Source of the DNA: Bostrychus sinensis | Taxonomy: Eukaryota; Chordata; Actinopteri; Gobiiformes; Eleotridae | Direction: 5' to 3' | DNA length: 64,000 nt | NCBI GenBank assembly: GCA_020698575.1 | Contig: CM036240.1 | Span: 20,392,211-20,456,210, forward strand | Part shown: positions 19,907 to 33,268 of the stretch, one piece after another | Position numbering within the stretch: the first letter of the stretch is position 1 | Layout: each line of letters begins with the position of its first letter | The notes under the pieces: generated by a model | Databases searched by the model: none | The model's input: the letters and a program-made list of their open reading frames with translations, nothing else | Told to the model about the DNA's origin: nothing | Position numbers and translations under genes: made by a program

Positions 19907-22900
19907 ATGGAGACCAAACCGGTCATCACCTGCCTTAAAACGCTCCTCATCGTGTATTCCTTCGTCTTTTGGGTACGTAATTAGTCGCAGTCCTTTGAAT
20001 AATCCCGCAGAGATGACTGCAATATCATAATGTGCCGCTGTGGGTTTGTGTTGCGCGTTTAATAAAAGGGTGGTCAGAGGGAGCAGTGTCGACAAAACGC
20101 AGTTGTATTGTGGATATTAACAAACCTGAGTGAGCTAAAGGCCATATGTTTTTTTTTCTGCTGTAAATGCGTGTGTTGTTATGATATGGCTTTATGTAAG
20201 GGTTTTATTTTTGTCTGCTGGGCGTTAGTTGTATGGGTACAGCACACATAGCATCATGATTGTTAGCGCTGCTCCCGGATGTTAACATCACCGCAACGAT
20301 TTATCTCGCATTTGTTAGAAGAGGAGATGACACTAAAAGGCCTCATTTATTTTATAAATGCGTTTGAATCACACGTTATCGCCATTATACATTGAGGGTC
20401 GTTTGTCGCTCTTAAAGAGACCTTGCACCATTTAGCCTTTTACAGATTTACAAACCAGCAGGTTCTTAATTCCCATTGCCTACAATGGAAACCTACTATC
20501 GCAATAAAATAAAACTACCTCATTGACCATCTTCTCTTTGACATTAAGATTGTGTTATTGTAGCTGGCATCATTAGCCTAAATAAATTATGCTAAATGTT
20601 TATAAAATAACAAAATGTAAAGGGCTGGGTAAAAAAGTGCACTGCAAACCTGGCAACTTTACAAAACATTCATCTGGAGTTGTTTAATGTTTTCATGTTT
20701 CTTAGAATTAAAAAAAAAATCTCCATTTTTCTGTACTATGGTATCCTTTTTTGGTTTGGTGGTTTGTTTTTTGTGAATGATGTTTATGATTTCTTATGGC
20801 AGGCAGATGCATTATAAAAGAACAACACAACATCTGTCCACTCTTAAATGCTTTTTGTTAAAATAGCTTTGGTGAACCTCTTATCCTTGTCCAAACTCCA
20901 GCCTTTTAAATCTAAAGTTATGTCTGCTAAGTCATGTCAATGAGGAACTGGCCCTTGTAACCCTCTACACTGTAGCTATGTGGCTTGGTGTCACAGATCT
21001 GGACTTTTATATTTAGTCAGGATTGGGTGGTCTCATTGCACTGCTGCCCATCCATTGCATCTGGTTTCATATGTCTGGAGTGGCTCATAGCTGGCTGGTG
21101 GTTCTTGGCCTTGGGGGTACAAGTCAAAGAGCACGAGCTGGCACAGTGGGCGAAGTGGAGGGGCTGCATCAATGTCATCCTTTGGCTTGACTGTCATCAA
21201 CTTGTCATGACAGATAATGTCTGAATGTGTGAATGGCGTGTACTTGAAGCACATGGGATTGCTAAATGCAGAGCAGGTGGTTGTGTCTGTGTTGTGTCCT
21301 TGCCAGCATATTTTATCATTGCACCTTCTGTTTCTTTATTAGAGCACGGGGGAGGGTGGGGAAGGGGAGGGTGACCTGTTTTAAACCCTGAGCTGTAACC
21401 AGGGTGGCTGGCCTGGCATTGAATTTCAAACAAAACGCGCAAGGAGCTTCTCGGCACCATAGTGGACGAGAAGGGGCCCAAAGCTGTTTGGAATTCAGCA
21501 ACAGACATGAAGTCTAGATGACAGAGCCCTCCTCCTTGAACCCGGTTCCCCCACTGGCTTTACAATAAACACTTAGTACTGACAAGTTATATCCATTATT
21601 TGTATGCAACAGCAGCTCTAAGATTTGGTTACTGACACAGGTCATAAACTGTGAGTACATCGTGATCTAGAGGACAGCTCTCTGAAATCACAGCCCAATA
21701 GTGTAGCATTTCCTACTTAGAAATTATGCATAGTGTTGCTATTATACTATGAAATGGCCTAAACATGATGTGTCTGTTATTATTATATTATATTAAGGGG
21801 TTTAAACCACTGACAACTGTTACTGTATACTTTTAATAGGGGGTTACTGTACGTTTCCAGTGGTGAGTAAGTGATCCCTTCCCTATATGTCAATTGTAAT
21901 GAATTCTCAGTATCTTCTATGACAAACACTGGAGAGTTTGTTGAGTGCAGCAACATGAAGAATTAGTTTTAAGCCAAGTAAATATTGAATATTATGGGTC
22001 AAATTGAAAGCTAATAGTCTACAAAGTAACTATGTCTTTATCACTAATTCATTCTGTCTTTTGTATGAATCTGTTTCTCCTTACTTCTTCACATCTTGTG
22101 TCTACACAATCGGTTTTCAGTTGGCATAAAATGCATATAGTACAACATAGAATTAATCAAATTATTTACAAAGGTAGTTTTGTTAAGATTTAAAATAAAT
22201 TGATAAAATGATATAGTCTACTTGCTCATAATTGTGGACTTGTTAGAAATCTGTTGTCCTACACTGCATTATGCATTTATGTTTTGTCCCATATCCTCTT
22301 TTTGTCCAGAAAGAAAAACCTTGTTTTATACTTAAATACTATATAAAGAATAAAAAAATACCATTTAAACAAAAGCAGCTGGTTTGTCAAGACAAAAACC
22401 TTTGACTATTTATTGTGGGAACACAATGTCAACAGGGCAAAGTGTAAATGTTGTTCAAAGAGTAGTATGTCTGAGTTATGGGCTAAAGTCACACAGCAAC
22501 CTAGAAATTACATGTGTAATTTAGAATGAGAATTGATACAGTTATAAACTGCTGTCATATTTTATCTGTATTTAATTATATTAACTAGAAGCACTTGGAA
22601 AACAGACACCTCTGCCAAGGCATTGCAGTTCCAACTTTAATCCAGATAGCGACCCAGATCCACATCAAAAACTAACTAAATTTGTTTCTTAGTCTCTAAC
22701 CATACTCTAACCATAACATTCTGAGTGATCTCTGTAACTGACAAACAAAACAACCACTTTCTCCTTGGCAGATGTAATAACATAAAATGCTCATCTAGTA
22801 AGCCCTGATCCTTTGCAAATCAAAATGCTTATAGCAGAAAAGGTTCCAGTAGGAAGGAGGGCCCTCGCAGCAGTGGTCCCACACTCTGCTGGCTTTCAGA

Positions 22901-25367
22901 TGCCAGTAAGACACAGCCAGCTGAGCCACATGCGGTCCAGCTGCCCCATACAACACAATCTTTTATCTGCGGGCTTCATTTGAAATGCTAAGAGAAGTGC
23001 AACAGGAGGAAGCTTCTCGCCATGGATCAAAGACCTTCTTTGATTTGTTTTTTTTTTTTTTTTCTGTTTTTTTTGTGTGCCTTCATATTAATAAAGCAGG
23101 TCATTACTATACTGTACTTCAGATAGATTTGTGTTTTATGCCTCCCATCTCCTCCTCCTTACTCTAATTGCTGCTTATTCTTGTTCCACCTTGATCCTCT
23201 TTCACCCCCTCTTCTAACCAAGCTAAAAAAAAAACATCATTGTAATATGGCAGAATTGCATAGATAAAGATATGTTAGCTCATTCTCTCCTTTCTGCCTC
23301 TCCATAGATAACTGGAGCTATCCTGCTGGCAGTTGGAGTAAGGGGGAAGTTAATGCTTGGCCCGTACATCTCTCTGATTGCTGATAACTCCACCAACGCT
23401 CCGTACGTCCTCATTGGCACCGGGACTGTCATCATCGTCTTCGGCCTGTTTGGATGCTTCGCCACCTGCAGAGGAAGCCCATGGATGCTGAAGCTGGTGA
23501 GAGACATTTGGAGTTGAGTGGTGTTAGGTTGCAGGGGAAGAAAAGGCTGATTAGTTTGCCACAGGTCTCACAATGAAGGAGTAATGGCCGACCTCTATCA
23601 GGTTGACAGCATCAAGAACCCAATAGAACCTGCAGAGCCTTTTGTGCAGCTAGAGATAGTTGAGTGTCTCTGTGTGTGTGATGAGAGTGTGCATGTAATC
23701 ATAAGCAAATGATGAGTGAAAGGTTACAATGCAAACTATGCAAATTGTCTTTCATTGTTCACCTCTCTTGTAGTATGCCATGTTTCTGTCCCTGGTCTTC
23801 CTCGCTGAGTTGGTTGCCGGGATCTCTGGATTTGTGTTTCGCCATGAGGTCTGAATGACTACAGAAAAAAGTATCTGATGAACAATGCATATTGTTTGGA
23901 ATACTTTAGTCCTTTTTTGTGTATTTATATTTGCTGCAGATAAAAGGAACCTTTCACAGGACATACACTGATGCGGTCCTGAACTACAATGCTGAGGATG
24001 AAACTAGCCGTGCTGTTGACAACTTGCAGCACAAGGTGTGTATGATACATTTTTCTTTTTTAAACTATAAGTTATTGGGCATATTCTCTAATTTTTCTGA
24101 CAGTATATGTACTGACTTTTTAATTATTAGTGGATAGAAATCTGAAATTTGAAATAATCTTTCCAAAAACACAATTTATTCCTTTGTTGAGTATTTACAA
24201 AGCTATGTAATCCTCAAGAATTAACTAAAAAAGCTTTAATCTACTTCTATCTTATATCTGTTTTTTCTCTACATGTTTAGCTACGCTGCTGTGGCGTGTA
24301 CAACTACACCAGTTGGTATTCCAGTGTCTATTACCCATCTAATGGTATTCCTGCCAGCTGCTGCTCCAACTCCTCTGACTGCAACCCAGAAGACCTTCGT
24401 AATGCAACTGTAGCCCCAAACAAAGTCTATCACCAAGTGAGCTCACATTCCTGTTATTGTCTGCTTAATGTTTTTTAACTTTTAGGAGTCTCAAGCCAAA
24501 TGCACAAATGTTTTTTTAACCATCTTATTTCTCTACAGGCTAACCTTTGCCTCAGATACTCTCCCACATATCCATTTCCCCCTAACCTGCATACTGAATA
24601 TTTCCTTCTACCCACTGAAAACTAACTTGCCCATTTTGTTTCAGGGATGCTATGAGTTGGTCACTTCATTTATGGAAACTAACATGGCCATTATTGCCGG
24701 AGTGACGTTTGGGATTGCTTTTTCACAGGTAAGATTTCAAAACAAAAGTATATATCTTGCTGACAATGTTGACTCATACAGTAAGTTTGTGTGAAGACCT
24801 TCTTGACCCCGAGGACCAATAACAAGCAACTTATTTGCTGTGAGGAATGAAATGCAGCTAATAGTGCTTTTCATACAGTGAGCTGCTGTAATGTGTCATC
24901 CTATACAGTAATTTATAGTCCATTTTTAGCTACAGTGTACCCACTGTGCATTCAGTTTGATTTATCTCCTCAATAACTTTTTAAGTGCTGAATGGGAACA
25001 AGTCAGCTGCCTGGTGTTTCTCATAGTTTTTTTTCTTTCTGGGTTTTTCAAAATATGACGTACACCCTGACTTTACAAGCATTATTTTTGTGCTTCAAAT
25101 TAGTGTCTTTATAGTTGACTTGCCTTTTTTTTTTTTACCATGCTCACTTATAAACTGGTATAGGTATTTCTTTTTTTCATTAAATACACAGTAAAATATG
25201 ATTATTCCTACAATTGGACTCAAAGATTTATAACTTTACAACAAGAAGGGAAAAGATTTGTTTGTTTTCCTAAACTAATCTATGTATTTGTTTTTCAGTT
25301 GATTGGCATGCTGTTGGCTTGCTGCCTGTCCAGGATCATCACAGCCAATCAGTATGAGATGGTGTAG
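19907..25367 (+). CDS. tspan7: Tetraspanin-7
   Basis: Four-pass membrane protein of the plasma membrane and endosomes; in mammals it binds PICK1 and affects AMPA receptor traffic, and mutations cause X-linked intellectual disability. Seven coding exons: 19907-19972, 23308-23496, 23774-23848, 23940-24035, 24281-24436, 24645-24728 and 25299-25367. They total 735 bases, 244 aa. It matches human TSPAN7 almost word for word in the membrane segments (METKPVITCLKTLL, FGLFGCFATCRGSPWMLKL, YAMFLSLVFLAELVAGISG, IGMLLACCLSR) and ends ITANQYEMV. The large outer loop has the CCG motif, a second CC (IPASCC), C of DCNPED and the final GC, six cysteines in all, and three N-glycosylation sites (NYT, NSS, NAT). 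Human TSPAN7 has five extra N-terminal residues (MASRR) that are absent here. The first intron is 3.3 kb. Confidence 0.97.
22588..22780. repeat. Decayed interspersed repeat in tspan7 intron 1 (RTE-type tail)
   Basis: Bounded by ACCTCTGCCAAGG and CTCCTTGGCAGATG, with internal text ATCCAGATAG, CAGATCCACATCAAAA and a run of CAAACAAAACAA. This pattern is common in 3' tails of teleost RTE-like retroposons. It is heavily diverged; the assignment is from memory of such tails. Confidence 0.4.
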
Positions 25368-28128
25368 TTAATGCAAGGTGGTAGCTGAGAAAAAGGTATG
25401 GAACTGTCACATATATACATATATTTTAGCAAACATCAACAAATCTTCTGTATTCCCTTAGAAGTGGCCTTGACTCTTTCTTGTTATGTTTTTCAAGGAG
25501 CTGGAAAAAGAAAAACAAAAAGCCAAGAGACAGAGAAGTAAATTCCTAAAACAAATCTCTCTGCCTGTGATCTTAATGTAATAACTTTATGTATCTTACT
25601 GTAAAGCATCATTCCTTGACTCACTGCTGATACATCACAGCTTTTGATACCACACGTTATTCATGCATATTGTAGGCGTTGCTTCAATCACATATTTTGG
25701 ATTGGAGCCCAGTTTGTGCTTCAGATATGTGACTGGAAGCAACCTGGCTTCAAGGTTGGTTACAGCATGTTCCACTGACCAAGTCAACACACATGATCAC
25801 CTTTGTACAGTACACTAAAGCTTGAAAGTAATAGATAGTTTTACTATTTTTCATCTCTGTATATTCCTATGGTTATGATATTTTGTGAATTGATTATGAT
25901 TATTAGTGAGGATGACATCTTGGTATGTAAATGAAAGGAAATGACCCTTAAAAGTAAAGAAGAAAGTTAAGTGAATATTTTGGGCATGGGATCTTTTGTA
26001 TGAAATAAAAGTTAATTTAACTTGATGCTGGGTTAGTGCAGGTTTAAAGTAAATTTGTACTATTATTAGGGCAAAAAATAACTAGTTTTTAAGGTTTCTG
26101 TTGGAAATCTGGACACTCCCGACTGTCTCTCTTAAAGCTCATACTATTTTAAATCATCTTCAGAACAAAAGTATGTTTCAGTATGTTATGTCAAAGAATT
26201 TGCACAAAGGGTTTAAAAGCAGAAATATTTATTCAGCTCAAAATGGCTAAATGTGGGTGTAACTAATCACGTCTTTTAAACATGCTATTCATTCTTCACA
26301 CTGTTTGGCATGTAAATAGTAACAGTATTGGGTTAGATTAAATGATTCAAATAATTATACATGTTTCAAGACAAGCTGACCTAAAAGTTATTGTATTAAA
26401 AGTATTATTCTTGCAGCAGTGATAATGTATTTGAACAACAAATTGAGTTGTACATGCGGCATGAATAGTAGAGTCCACAATAGCAACACACTGAAATCTT
26501 TAGAAACAATGTTATGTAGTGATTACAGTCATTTAACTGAAGCTGTAGATATGTATTGGATATGTAATTTATATGATGTAATGTTTCTCATTCTGACAAG
26601 ATAACCAATGTTGTGTTCCAGTTATTCTGCACTTTGTGCTGTTCATAGGTACTTGATAGTTGATATAGCAAATCACGCAGAATAATTGTTGTGGCCAATG
26701 TTCTGTTGAGAGTAATGTGCAATTTGTAGTTGTTTCAATTTAGCTGTGTATTTTTTATATTTTTGTCTCACCAAGTATTTTAGTAGGCATGTATAAATAT
26801 GAGTTCTAAATTATTTGTCTTTGTGTGAGTGTATTTTATTTTATACAGTTAAGGTGTCCTAATTTTGGGTTTAATATTATATTTATTTTGGTCAGTATTT
26901 TGTTGTAGCTTTTTACAATCACATTGCTTTCAAAGCTGTACATTTCTTTGGTGAATGTATGTTATCACTATGACACTGTTTTTGCTCCTCAAACTGATCT
27001 TGACCTGTAAATACTAAATTGTAATATCATCCAGCTAACACAGGGGGTCACTAGAACCCCATAAAGAAATAGTACCATGCCGTCTACTATCAACTGAGTC
27101 ACCATCAGTGGTCTTACTATCAATAAATATATTAAATAACACTGTTGTATGTTGATTTATGACATGAATATGCATTACAGGTATGCTTTGGTAACCCATT
27201 AAATGTAGTTATTAGTAGGCTGCTAGTAATATCAAATAGCCAAGGCCCTCAACAAAACAAAACAATTCTAAACCAAAATCCTTTCATAACTCCTATCGCC
27301 TTTAATTAACAGCCTTAAAATTGATGTGTGAATCAGAAAAAAAATGAGTCGGGCTCATTTACAAAAATGTGAGCGTACAAGTGGACACTACAATTTGTAG
27401 CTGGTCTAACATTACCAGCAACACTAGCGCAGACTCCTGAAAGTAGGATTAGGAGTAGCTAAAAGTACAAAATGGTCGATTGGCATAGAGTTACCAGGTG
27501 TCCCTAATAGGACAGTCCCAGTTTTAGGCTCCTTGTCTCCTTGTCCCATGTCCCAACTCGTACTATCTGTAAAAACAGTAGGCTATGTCCAAGGCTATTT
27601 TTTGTAGGCTATTTTTATTTTATTTTTTTACAATGCCATCATTTTTATCAACAGGCCTACAGGCTATTGCCATTTAAGACTGAAGCCCTAGCGCCATACT
27701 TTTACATAATTACAGTAAAGTGTATTGATTTCGCAAGCTTTTTTGTCACTTGGTTCAAATGCTCAAATGCACCATTATTTGTGAAAAATATATATGTCCC
27801 AGTTTTTGGGGTCTAGAAATCTGGTCAGTGGTGATCTCAGGGGCTAATAGGCCTCCAGGGTGACCAGGGGAGGCCATGTAACAAAACATTTAGCTTCTTT
27901 GGTCCACCGTTTTGTTGCATTCTTGTGTTGGCTTAGATGGCCTGCCTGCCCTTACCATCTTCGACCGTATGGCGGCGCTCCACTACCGTTCAAAAACGTA
28001 CTCAGGGCCGCGAGGTTGTGAATAGGAAAACGAGTGTGGAGAGTGTGGTAGACATCACAGCATTCCTTGATTTTTTATTTATTTATTTATTTTTATTTTT
28101 TATTTTTTTTATTTTTATTTTTTTGTCT
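25368..28128 (+). other. tspan7 3' UTR and downstream spacer
   Basis: AT-rich sequence with AATAAA at 26004-26009 and again at 27122-27127, either of which could end tspan7 mRNA. A decayed repeat lies at 27491-27828. No coding gene is seen. Confidence 0.5.
27491..27828. repeat. Decayed DNA-type interspersed repeat
   Basis: Starts TTACCAGGTGTCCCTAATAG with GGACAGTCCCAGTTTTAGG and ends CAGTTTTTGGGGTCTAG...CTGGTCA. Inverted matching ACCAG/CTGGT ends and repeated GTCCCAG words suggest a fish DNA element (often annotated hAT-like). No target duplication was recognised. Confidence 0.4.
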
Positions 28129-28440
28129 CTATCTATCCGCTTGCGCACACTCGCTCCCGCAGACAGTCAGAACAAGAGAGGAGTGCAGTGGGGAGACGTG
28201 ACACGAGGCCGTAGCACTCAGAGAGACATCGCAAACCGTCCTCGCTGCAATCTCGTTACGCAAATTAGCGACGGAGCGGCGCGGCAGTGGGCCCGCTAAT
28301 GGAGCGTGCGTGCCGCTGGCAGAGGCGCGCCTCCCTCCTCCCGCTCTCCGCCTCCATACGCGTAATGGGTTGCAGGCTGGCTGGAGGGAGGCATCCACCG
28401 GGGAAGCGCTATTACTCACTGATAGACGCGCGGGCTTAAG
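28129..28440. promoter_or_regulatory. CpG-rich block between tspan7 and mid1ip1
   Basis: About 310 bases dense in CpG (GACGGAGCGGCGCGGC, TGGAGCGTGCGTGCCG, AGACGCGCGGGC) inside an AT-rich spacer, 3.6 kb before mid1ip1. It could be an alternative promoter or noncoding first exon for mid1ip1, a lncRNA promoter, or an enhancer. It is preceded by a T-rich run at 28068-28125. No convincing ORF crosses it. Confidence 0.4.
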
Positions 28441-31065
28441 AAGAGCACTGACTCGCAGGGAGCGCAGGGAGCTGAATTAGGCCTATGGATAAGCGAATCC
28501 GTTTTTTTGTGGGTCTACAAGAAGCAGCAAGCTATAGAAAACAATTTAATAGGCTACGTGCAGCTGGACAAAATCTTATTAGCAGAAGATATAAGACTTT
28601 TAGAGTTAGGCTGGGGCGAAGTTCATCTCTACTGGGCCTAAACTTTCATCGTAATTACAATATTTTATTGGCAGATCTTATAAAGACCAAACCCATACAG
28701 GCTTTGAAGATGTTAAAGAATAGTTTAGCCTCAAACACCTAGTACCATAAATTAACTCTAATTATACAACACTTGGCCTAGCTATAGGCTATTTGAAACA
28801 TAACCCTATAATTTAGCTTGTGCCAAATTGACAAAGACATTGACATAGTTTGGTACTAAAATGGGTTTTCCTTGTCTCAACAATTTGATTGCATTTGATT
28901 CATTTATAAATATATTATTATATTTAGCTTTGTTTATAGTATTTCTTTGTGTATTAAAAAGTCAGTATTACATAAAGTTGTACATGGGCTGAAAATGTAG
29001 TATTAGATGCATCCATGTGAAACAATGTTTTGAAAGATTACTCATCAAGGGCTTGAATTTCAGGCTAAATCTTTTGGCTTAGACTCTTTCTGTGCAGTTG
29101 TCACGGTAAATACTAGAGTTCCCAGTATTGTAGTAGCACAGGGCCCTGGTCCAACCTTTCCCCACCATCTCTTCCTCTTCTTTCTTCTTCTTTGAAGGCA
29201 GCTGGGATGATGATGATGATGATGACACCCACCGTAATCGGTGGATGCTCAGCTTCAGATGTGACATACAATTGAGTAAGCCCTTTCCAACTGGTCCAGG
29301 TTTCATTGTTGCATTCAGGCATAGTGCATTCTCTGACAAGTGAAAGGCAAGTGAATAGGCATTGCCAGTGAGCATGGGCTGTGATTGACAGCTCTGTCGA
29401 GGGAGTGAGATAACTTGACTTTCTATCTGATCTTTGTTCTGACCTGCTATTGCCTAACAAACTATCAAACTATTACATTTATTTCATTAAAAGGAGGTTT
29501 TGGCCATTTAATGTCTACAAGCAGTAGTGAGGATAAAATTAAATTTCTTTGAAGTTTCTGCGACAACCAAACCCACCCAGTGTGGTTTAAAGCAGAGAAA
29601 GTCAAAGATGGTCATTTAAGTTTACTGATTAGGCTACATGTAAAACATTCAAAGGGTTTAAAGGGTTTAGTTCTATTTGAAGTCACTAATTCAGTTTCTT
29701 TATACAGTATATGCTCATTCACTAACTTGCGTCTTACGTCAGCTTTGATAATTTTCCAAATATGGTAATCACTTCTGCCTCCATAAACTGAATAACTCAC
29801 ACGTCAGAGTTCACTGAGCTACTGAGTACTCTGTACAAATACCAAATTCAAAAGACTTTTATATTTCTAAAGTAAATAGTAAACTTAGGGTGTAGCATCA
29901 CTGCACTGAGGGCAGATGTATATATTGATATATAGATGCTTAAGGTTTGTCATGTGTCTTTGTTAAATCTGCCAGAAGTAAATAATTAGTAACTTAAGCT
30001 AGTATTCTGCAGTGCTTCTGAAGCAAATATTTTCTCATTTTATAAAAACAAATTGTATCAGCTTGTTATAACTACCTTTTTGTGGCTCTGTAAATACCTT
30101 TCAAGCAAAAATCTCTATAGAAATACTGCACTTCTCACAAGTATTTATGAATGAGAAGCTTAATGGATTAATGTTAATGAAAGTCCTATAAGAGCATCAA
30201 TACCTGCATCTTATAAGTATTTGGCAGACTTGATTTAAGCAGAACATTCTAGCTTATCTGCAGTGAACTTTCAAACAAAGGTGGAAGTATGGAGGGTGCA
30301 AGTGAGCCAAACCTATCCAGCAGGTTTTGCATAGCCTCTTTGTCGGCATTCCCACCATTCCTGCTGAGCAACAGAAATTAATTTGTGAGTTTCTAGAACA
30401 AGATGTGCACATAGATCACCTTTGGCATGAACGTCAATCAAGCCAACTTGTGCCACCCTTTCATTCTTTTCTCATTCTGCAAAGCCTATTCCTTGAACTA
30501 AAGTAAACCTTAATCCCCTGAAACCAATCTCTATTAAAGTGAATCAGACTTTACTTCTGTTGTTTGTTGACACACTGAAGGAAACGTGGAAGAATGACTG
30601 AACACCACAAGTGTTTACTGTCTGAACAAGGCTCAAGTTTCAGATACAGCATGTCCACAAGTTTGTAAACGTGGTTCACAGTGCTTGGCAAGGCTGCTGA
30701 TACAGGGCTTTAGTGGGAGTCCCCTGTATACCAGCATGCTATACTTAGACAAGTGGTAGGGGTATCATCTCCCTGCCAGCACTGCAGTAAAGAGACGGGT
30801 GCAACAGTTGGGGTTTACATGTAATCCAAAAACAAAAACAAAACTTCAAACTGGGACCCTTTGAAGAAACCAAAGGAAACAATAAAATAGGAGTTGTAAT
30901 TATTTGTAAGAGGTAAAACTCAAGCAGTGAACAAAGTGTAAAATGTTTGGTGTGATATTAAGTGTATTGCTTTTAGCTGTATATAACAACTTTTTTTTTT
31001 CCTCTCTGTTGAACAAAAGACTGGAATTTGTCGATACATTAAATTAAAAAGTTGACGCATAACAT

Positions 31066-31128
<63 letters not shown>

Positions 31129-31299
31129 CTGAACAGTGGTTGCTAGACTCTTAAATGGAACTGATTACAGATCCTAAAAGTCATCCATAATTATTGACAA
31201 CAGTTATAATAGTTATTATTTTTAAAGCCAGTGGTTGTTGTTATACCCACAATAATTGCTCATTTATTGCATATCAAATTGTTCAGTTAGTGTTGAGTG
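28441..31299. other. Spacer between tspan7 and mid1ip1
   Basis: No gene seen. An 85-codon frame at 28485-28742 has no recognisable motif. A (GAT)n-like short run lies at 29205-29226, and the segment 30240-30500 is of balanced composition with AGAAATTAATTTG and may be conserved noncoding DNA. A (CA)n tract is at 31072-31124. Confidence 0.4.
31072..31124. repeat. (CA)n microsatellite
   Basis: About 26 uninterrupted CA units upstream of mid1ip1. Confidence 0.97.
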
Positions 31300-31480
31300 T
31301 GAGATTCCCGTGGTCCCATCGTTTTCCACCTCCAGGAAGCGCTTTTACGCATCGGATTGGTTCAACCCGGAGCCAGACTGTGGGCTGATGTCTCGCTTAA
31401 TGAATATTCATACAAGTGCAGTCTCGCCCTGGACTTCTACTTTCTGTGTCATCGGAATGATATGTGCGATGATGTAATCT
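31300..31480. promoter_or_regulatory. Candidate conserved noncoding element upstream of mid1ip1
   Basis: Balanced-composition segment 0.5-0.7 kb before the mid1ip1 start, with CCAAT-type words in reverse (GGATTGGTT), TCGCTTAATGAATATTCAT and GATGATGTAATCTCAGC. It looks under constraint by composition only; no alignment was possible. Confidence 0.3.
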
Positions 31481-31813
31481 CAGCTTGCTTTGTCTAATGC
31501 CTAAAACCAAGCCACTCCGGAAGTCAAATATACTATCCATTTTCTAATGTTTGGGCGTATAAAATTACGCCATGTCCAGTCATCAAAGTTGTTATAAGAT
31601 TTAAAAAGCAGATTTATAACTTAGCTTTTAAATCTACACTGACATGTCTGTGCTCCCATAACTCGCTCCTCAAGCCACTCCTCCTCCAGTGAACGTGGTA
31701 AAGGCTGTTCTCTCTGTCTCGGTGTTTCCAGGGGTTACTGGGGTCTTGTTTCAACTGGCAACGCACTCGACAAACAGGTTTTTTTTACAGACCGCCCAGA
31801 AACCACCTTCCGC

Positions 31814-31819
31814 TATAAG
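31814..31819 (+). promoter_or_regulatory. TATA-like box of mid1ip1
   Basis: TATAAG in CCGCTATAAGTAGACGC, about 200 bases before the start codon, would place transcription start near 31843 and give an unspliced 5' UTR of about 175 bases. Confidence 0.5.
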
Positions 31820-32017
31820 TAGACGCACCTATCAATAGAGCAAATCAGGAACAGCAAGAGAGGCACGAGGAGTCTCTAAGAAAAAGAGACAAGAAGAAAA
31901 GCGCGCTCGTTTGATATAACTACAGGACATCTCCGGAATTTAAGACACAAGGGAAGTTAACAGACAGAAAAGAAACAGGACTTTTCCATCTGTCTGCGAA
32001 AGAACAGACCCGCCAAA

Positions 32018-32521
32018 ATGATGATGCAAATGACAGAAACTCCCAACAAGAAAAACTCTCTCTTCAACGCCATGAACCGCTTTATCGGCGCAGTAAACAA
32101 CATGGATGAGACTATCATGGTACCCAGCCTTTTGAGGGACGTCCCGCTGGATGAAGACCGGGACCTGGGCTCTCTGAAGACGGACATGGAGGACGGAGAC
32201 ATGTACAGCTACTACCAGCTCCTAAAGTCCATCCGCAGTGACATTGAGTGGGGCGTCAGGTGCGCAGCTGCGGACGAGAAGCGCAAGGAGAGCATGAAGC
32301 TCACGCGCACAAATTCGTCCGCGTCCTCTATTTCGTCCTCTTCTTCTGTTGCCTCGTTTTCATCGGAGGAGGACGAGGAAGAGGAGGAAGAAGATCTGCG
32401 CGAACAGTTTCAGTACCATCTGACTGGACTGCAAGGGGTGCTCTCCAAACTCACGCAATCAGCCATTTCTCTCACCAAGCGCTACAAAAAGGAAATTGGA
32501 ATCGGAGGATGGGGCCAGTAA
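32018..32521 (+). CDS. mid1ip1: MID1-interacting protein 1 (Spot14 family)
   Basis: Single-exon CDS, 167 aa (human about 183). MID1IP1 (MIG12) binds MID1 on microtubules and promotes polymerisation and activation of acetyl-CoA carboxylase; it is related to THRSP/Spot14 and responds to lipogenic signals. The N-terminus (NSLFNAMNRFIGAVNNMDET, then VMVPSLLRDVPL-like) and the segment DMYSYYQLLKSIRSDIEWG are diagnostic. A Ser-rich then acidic linker (SSSSSVASFSSEEDEEEEEE) separates it from the C-terminal helix LREQFQYHLTGLQGVLSKLT. Three ATGs are clustered at the start (ATGATGATGCAAATG); the first has a good context (GCCAAAATG). Teleosts can have more than one copy, and I cannot tell which this is. 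Confidence 0.95.
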   Translation: MMMQMTETPNKKNSLFNAMNRFIGAVNNMDETIMVPSLLRDVPLDEDRDLGSLKTDMEDGDMYSYYQLLKSIRSDIEWGVRCAAADEKRKESMKLTRTNSSASSISSSSSVASFSSEEDEEEEEEDLREQFQYHLTGLQGVLSKLTQSAISLTKRYKKEIGIGGWGQ

Positions 32522-33262
32522 GCCTTGAACTCAAAAGGAACTGAAACCAAGCCACTATTTAATATTTCTAGGCCTTGTTAATAAGAGGAGGGAGTGGATA
32601 GCCTTTTCTATGCACAGGCCGACTGTATGGTGTTGGTCAACCCTGTATAAGGCTACATTGTTTTTACTGCAGACGTGTTGATCTTTAAGAAAGCATTTTG
32701 TGTACCTGACACCATATCGCAAACTACTTTTTGCACTCCAAAGTGTTGTATGCATTATGCCTTCACCTGCAGTGATGCATAAATGAAACATATTTAAACT
32801 GTTATTTAATGTACTATTTATTACCTCACAGTCCAGGGGCCAAATGTTACATTGATGGAAAAGGAAAAGTTTATGAGATACTTGATCTGATGTTGTTTGA
32901 ACCACTCCAGTTAAAGGGGATACTAACAATGATTTAGCATTTTTATTTAAATGCTCATGATGTCAGTGGGTTCATACCAAAGTATCTATGAATGATCAAT
33001 GCCTCTACCATCTGCATATGTCTGTGTTTCTGAAATGTTGTTGTGATGGAGGCAGCAGCTGTCAGTAGTTGCCTATGACATCCTAAAGTTCTGTATACAA
33101 GGTCAATGAACTGGAATTCACTAATAGCTCTACAGCACATAGAGCTTGGTATTTCCTTGAGATGTTGTTGTCTGTAATTTGTATGCTAAGGTATCATTCA
33201 GGATACCCATGTGTTATAGCAAAAATTTGCTTTTATGTGCACCTTTTGTACTGACTGCTTTT

Positions 33263-33268
33263 AATAAA
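33263..33268 (+). terminator. Candidate poly(A) signal of mid1ip1
   Basis: AATAAA 740 bases after the stop, followed by a GT-rich stretch (TTTTGTACCTGTCTGTCACTC). Confidence 0.55.

Noticed and set aside
28485..28742. 85-codon frame with basic residues after the CpG block
   Set aside because: No homologue or domain recognised, AT-rich, no splice or Kozak support; chance frame is the simpler reading.
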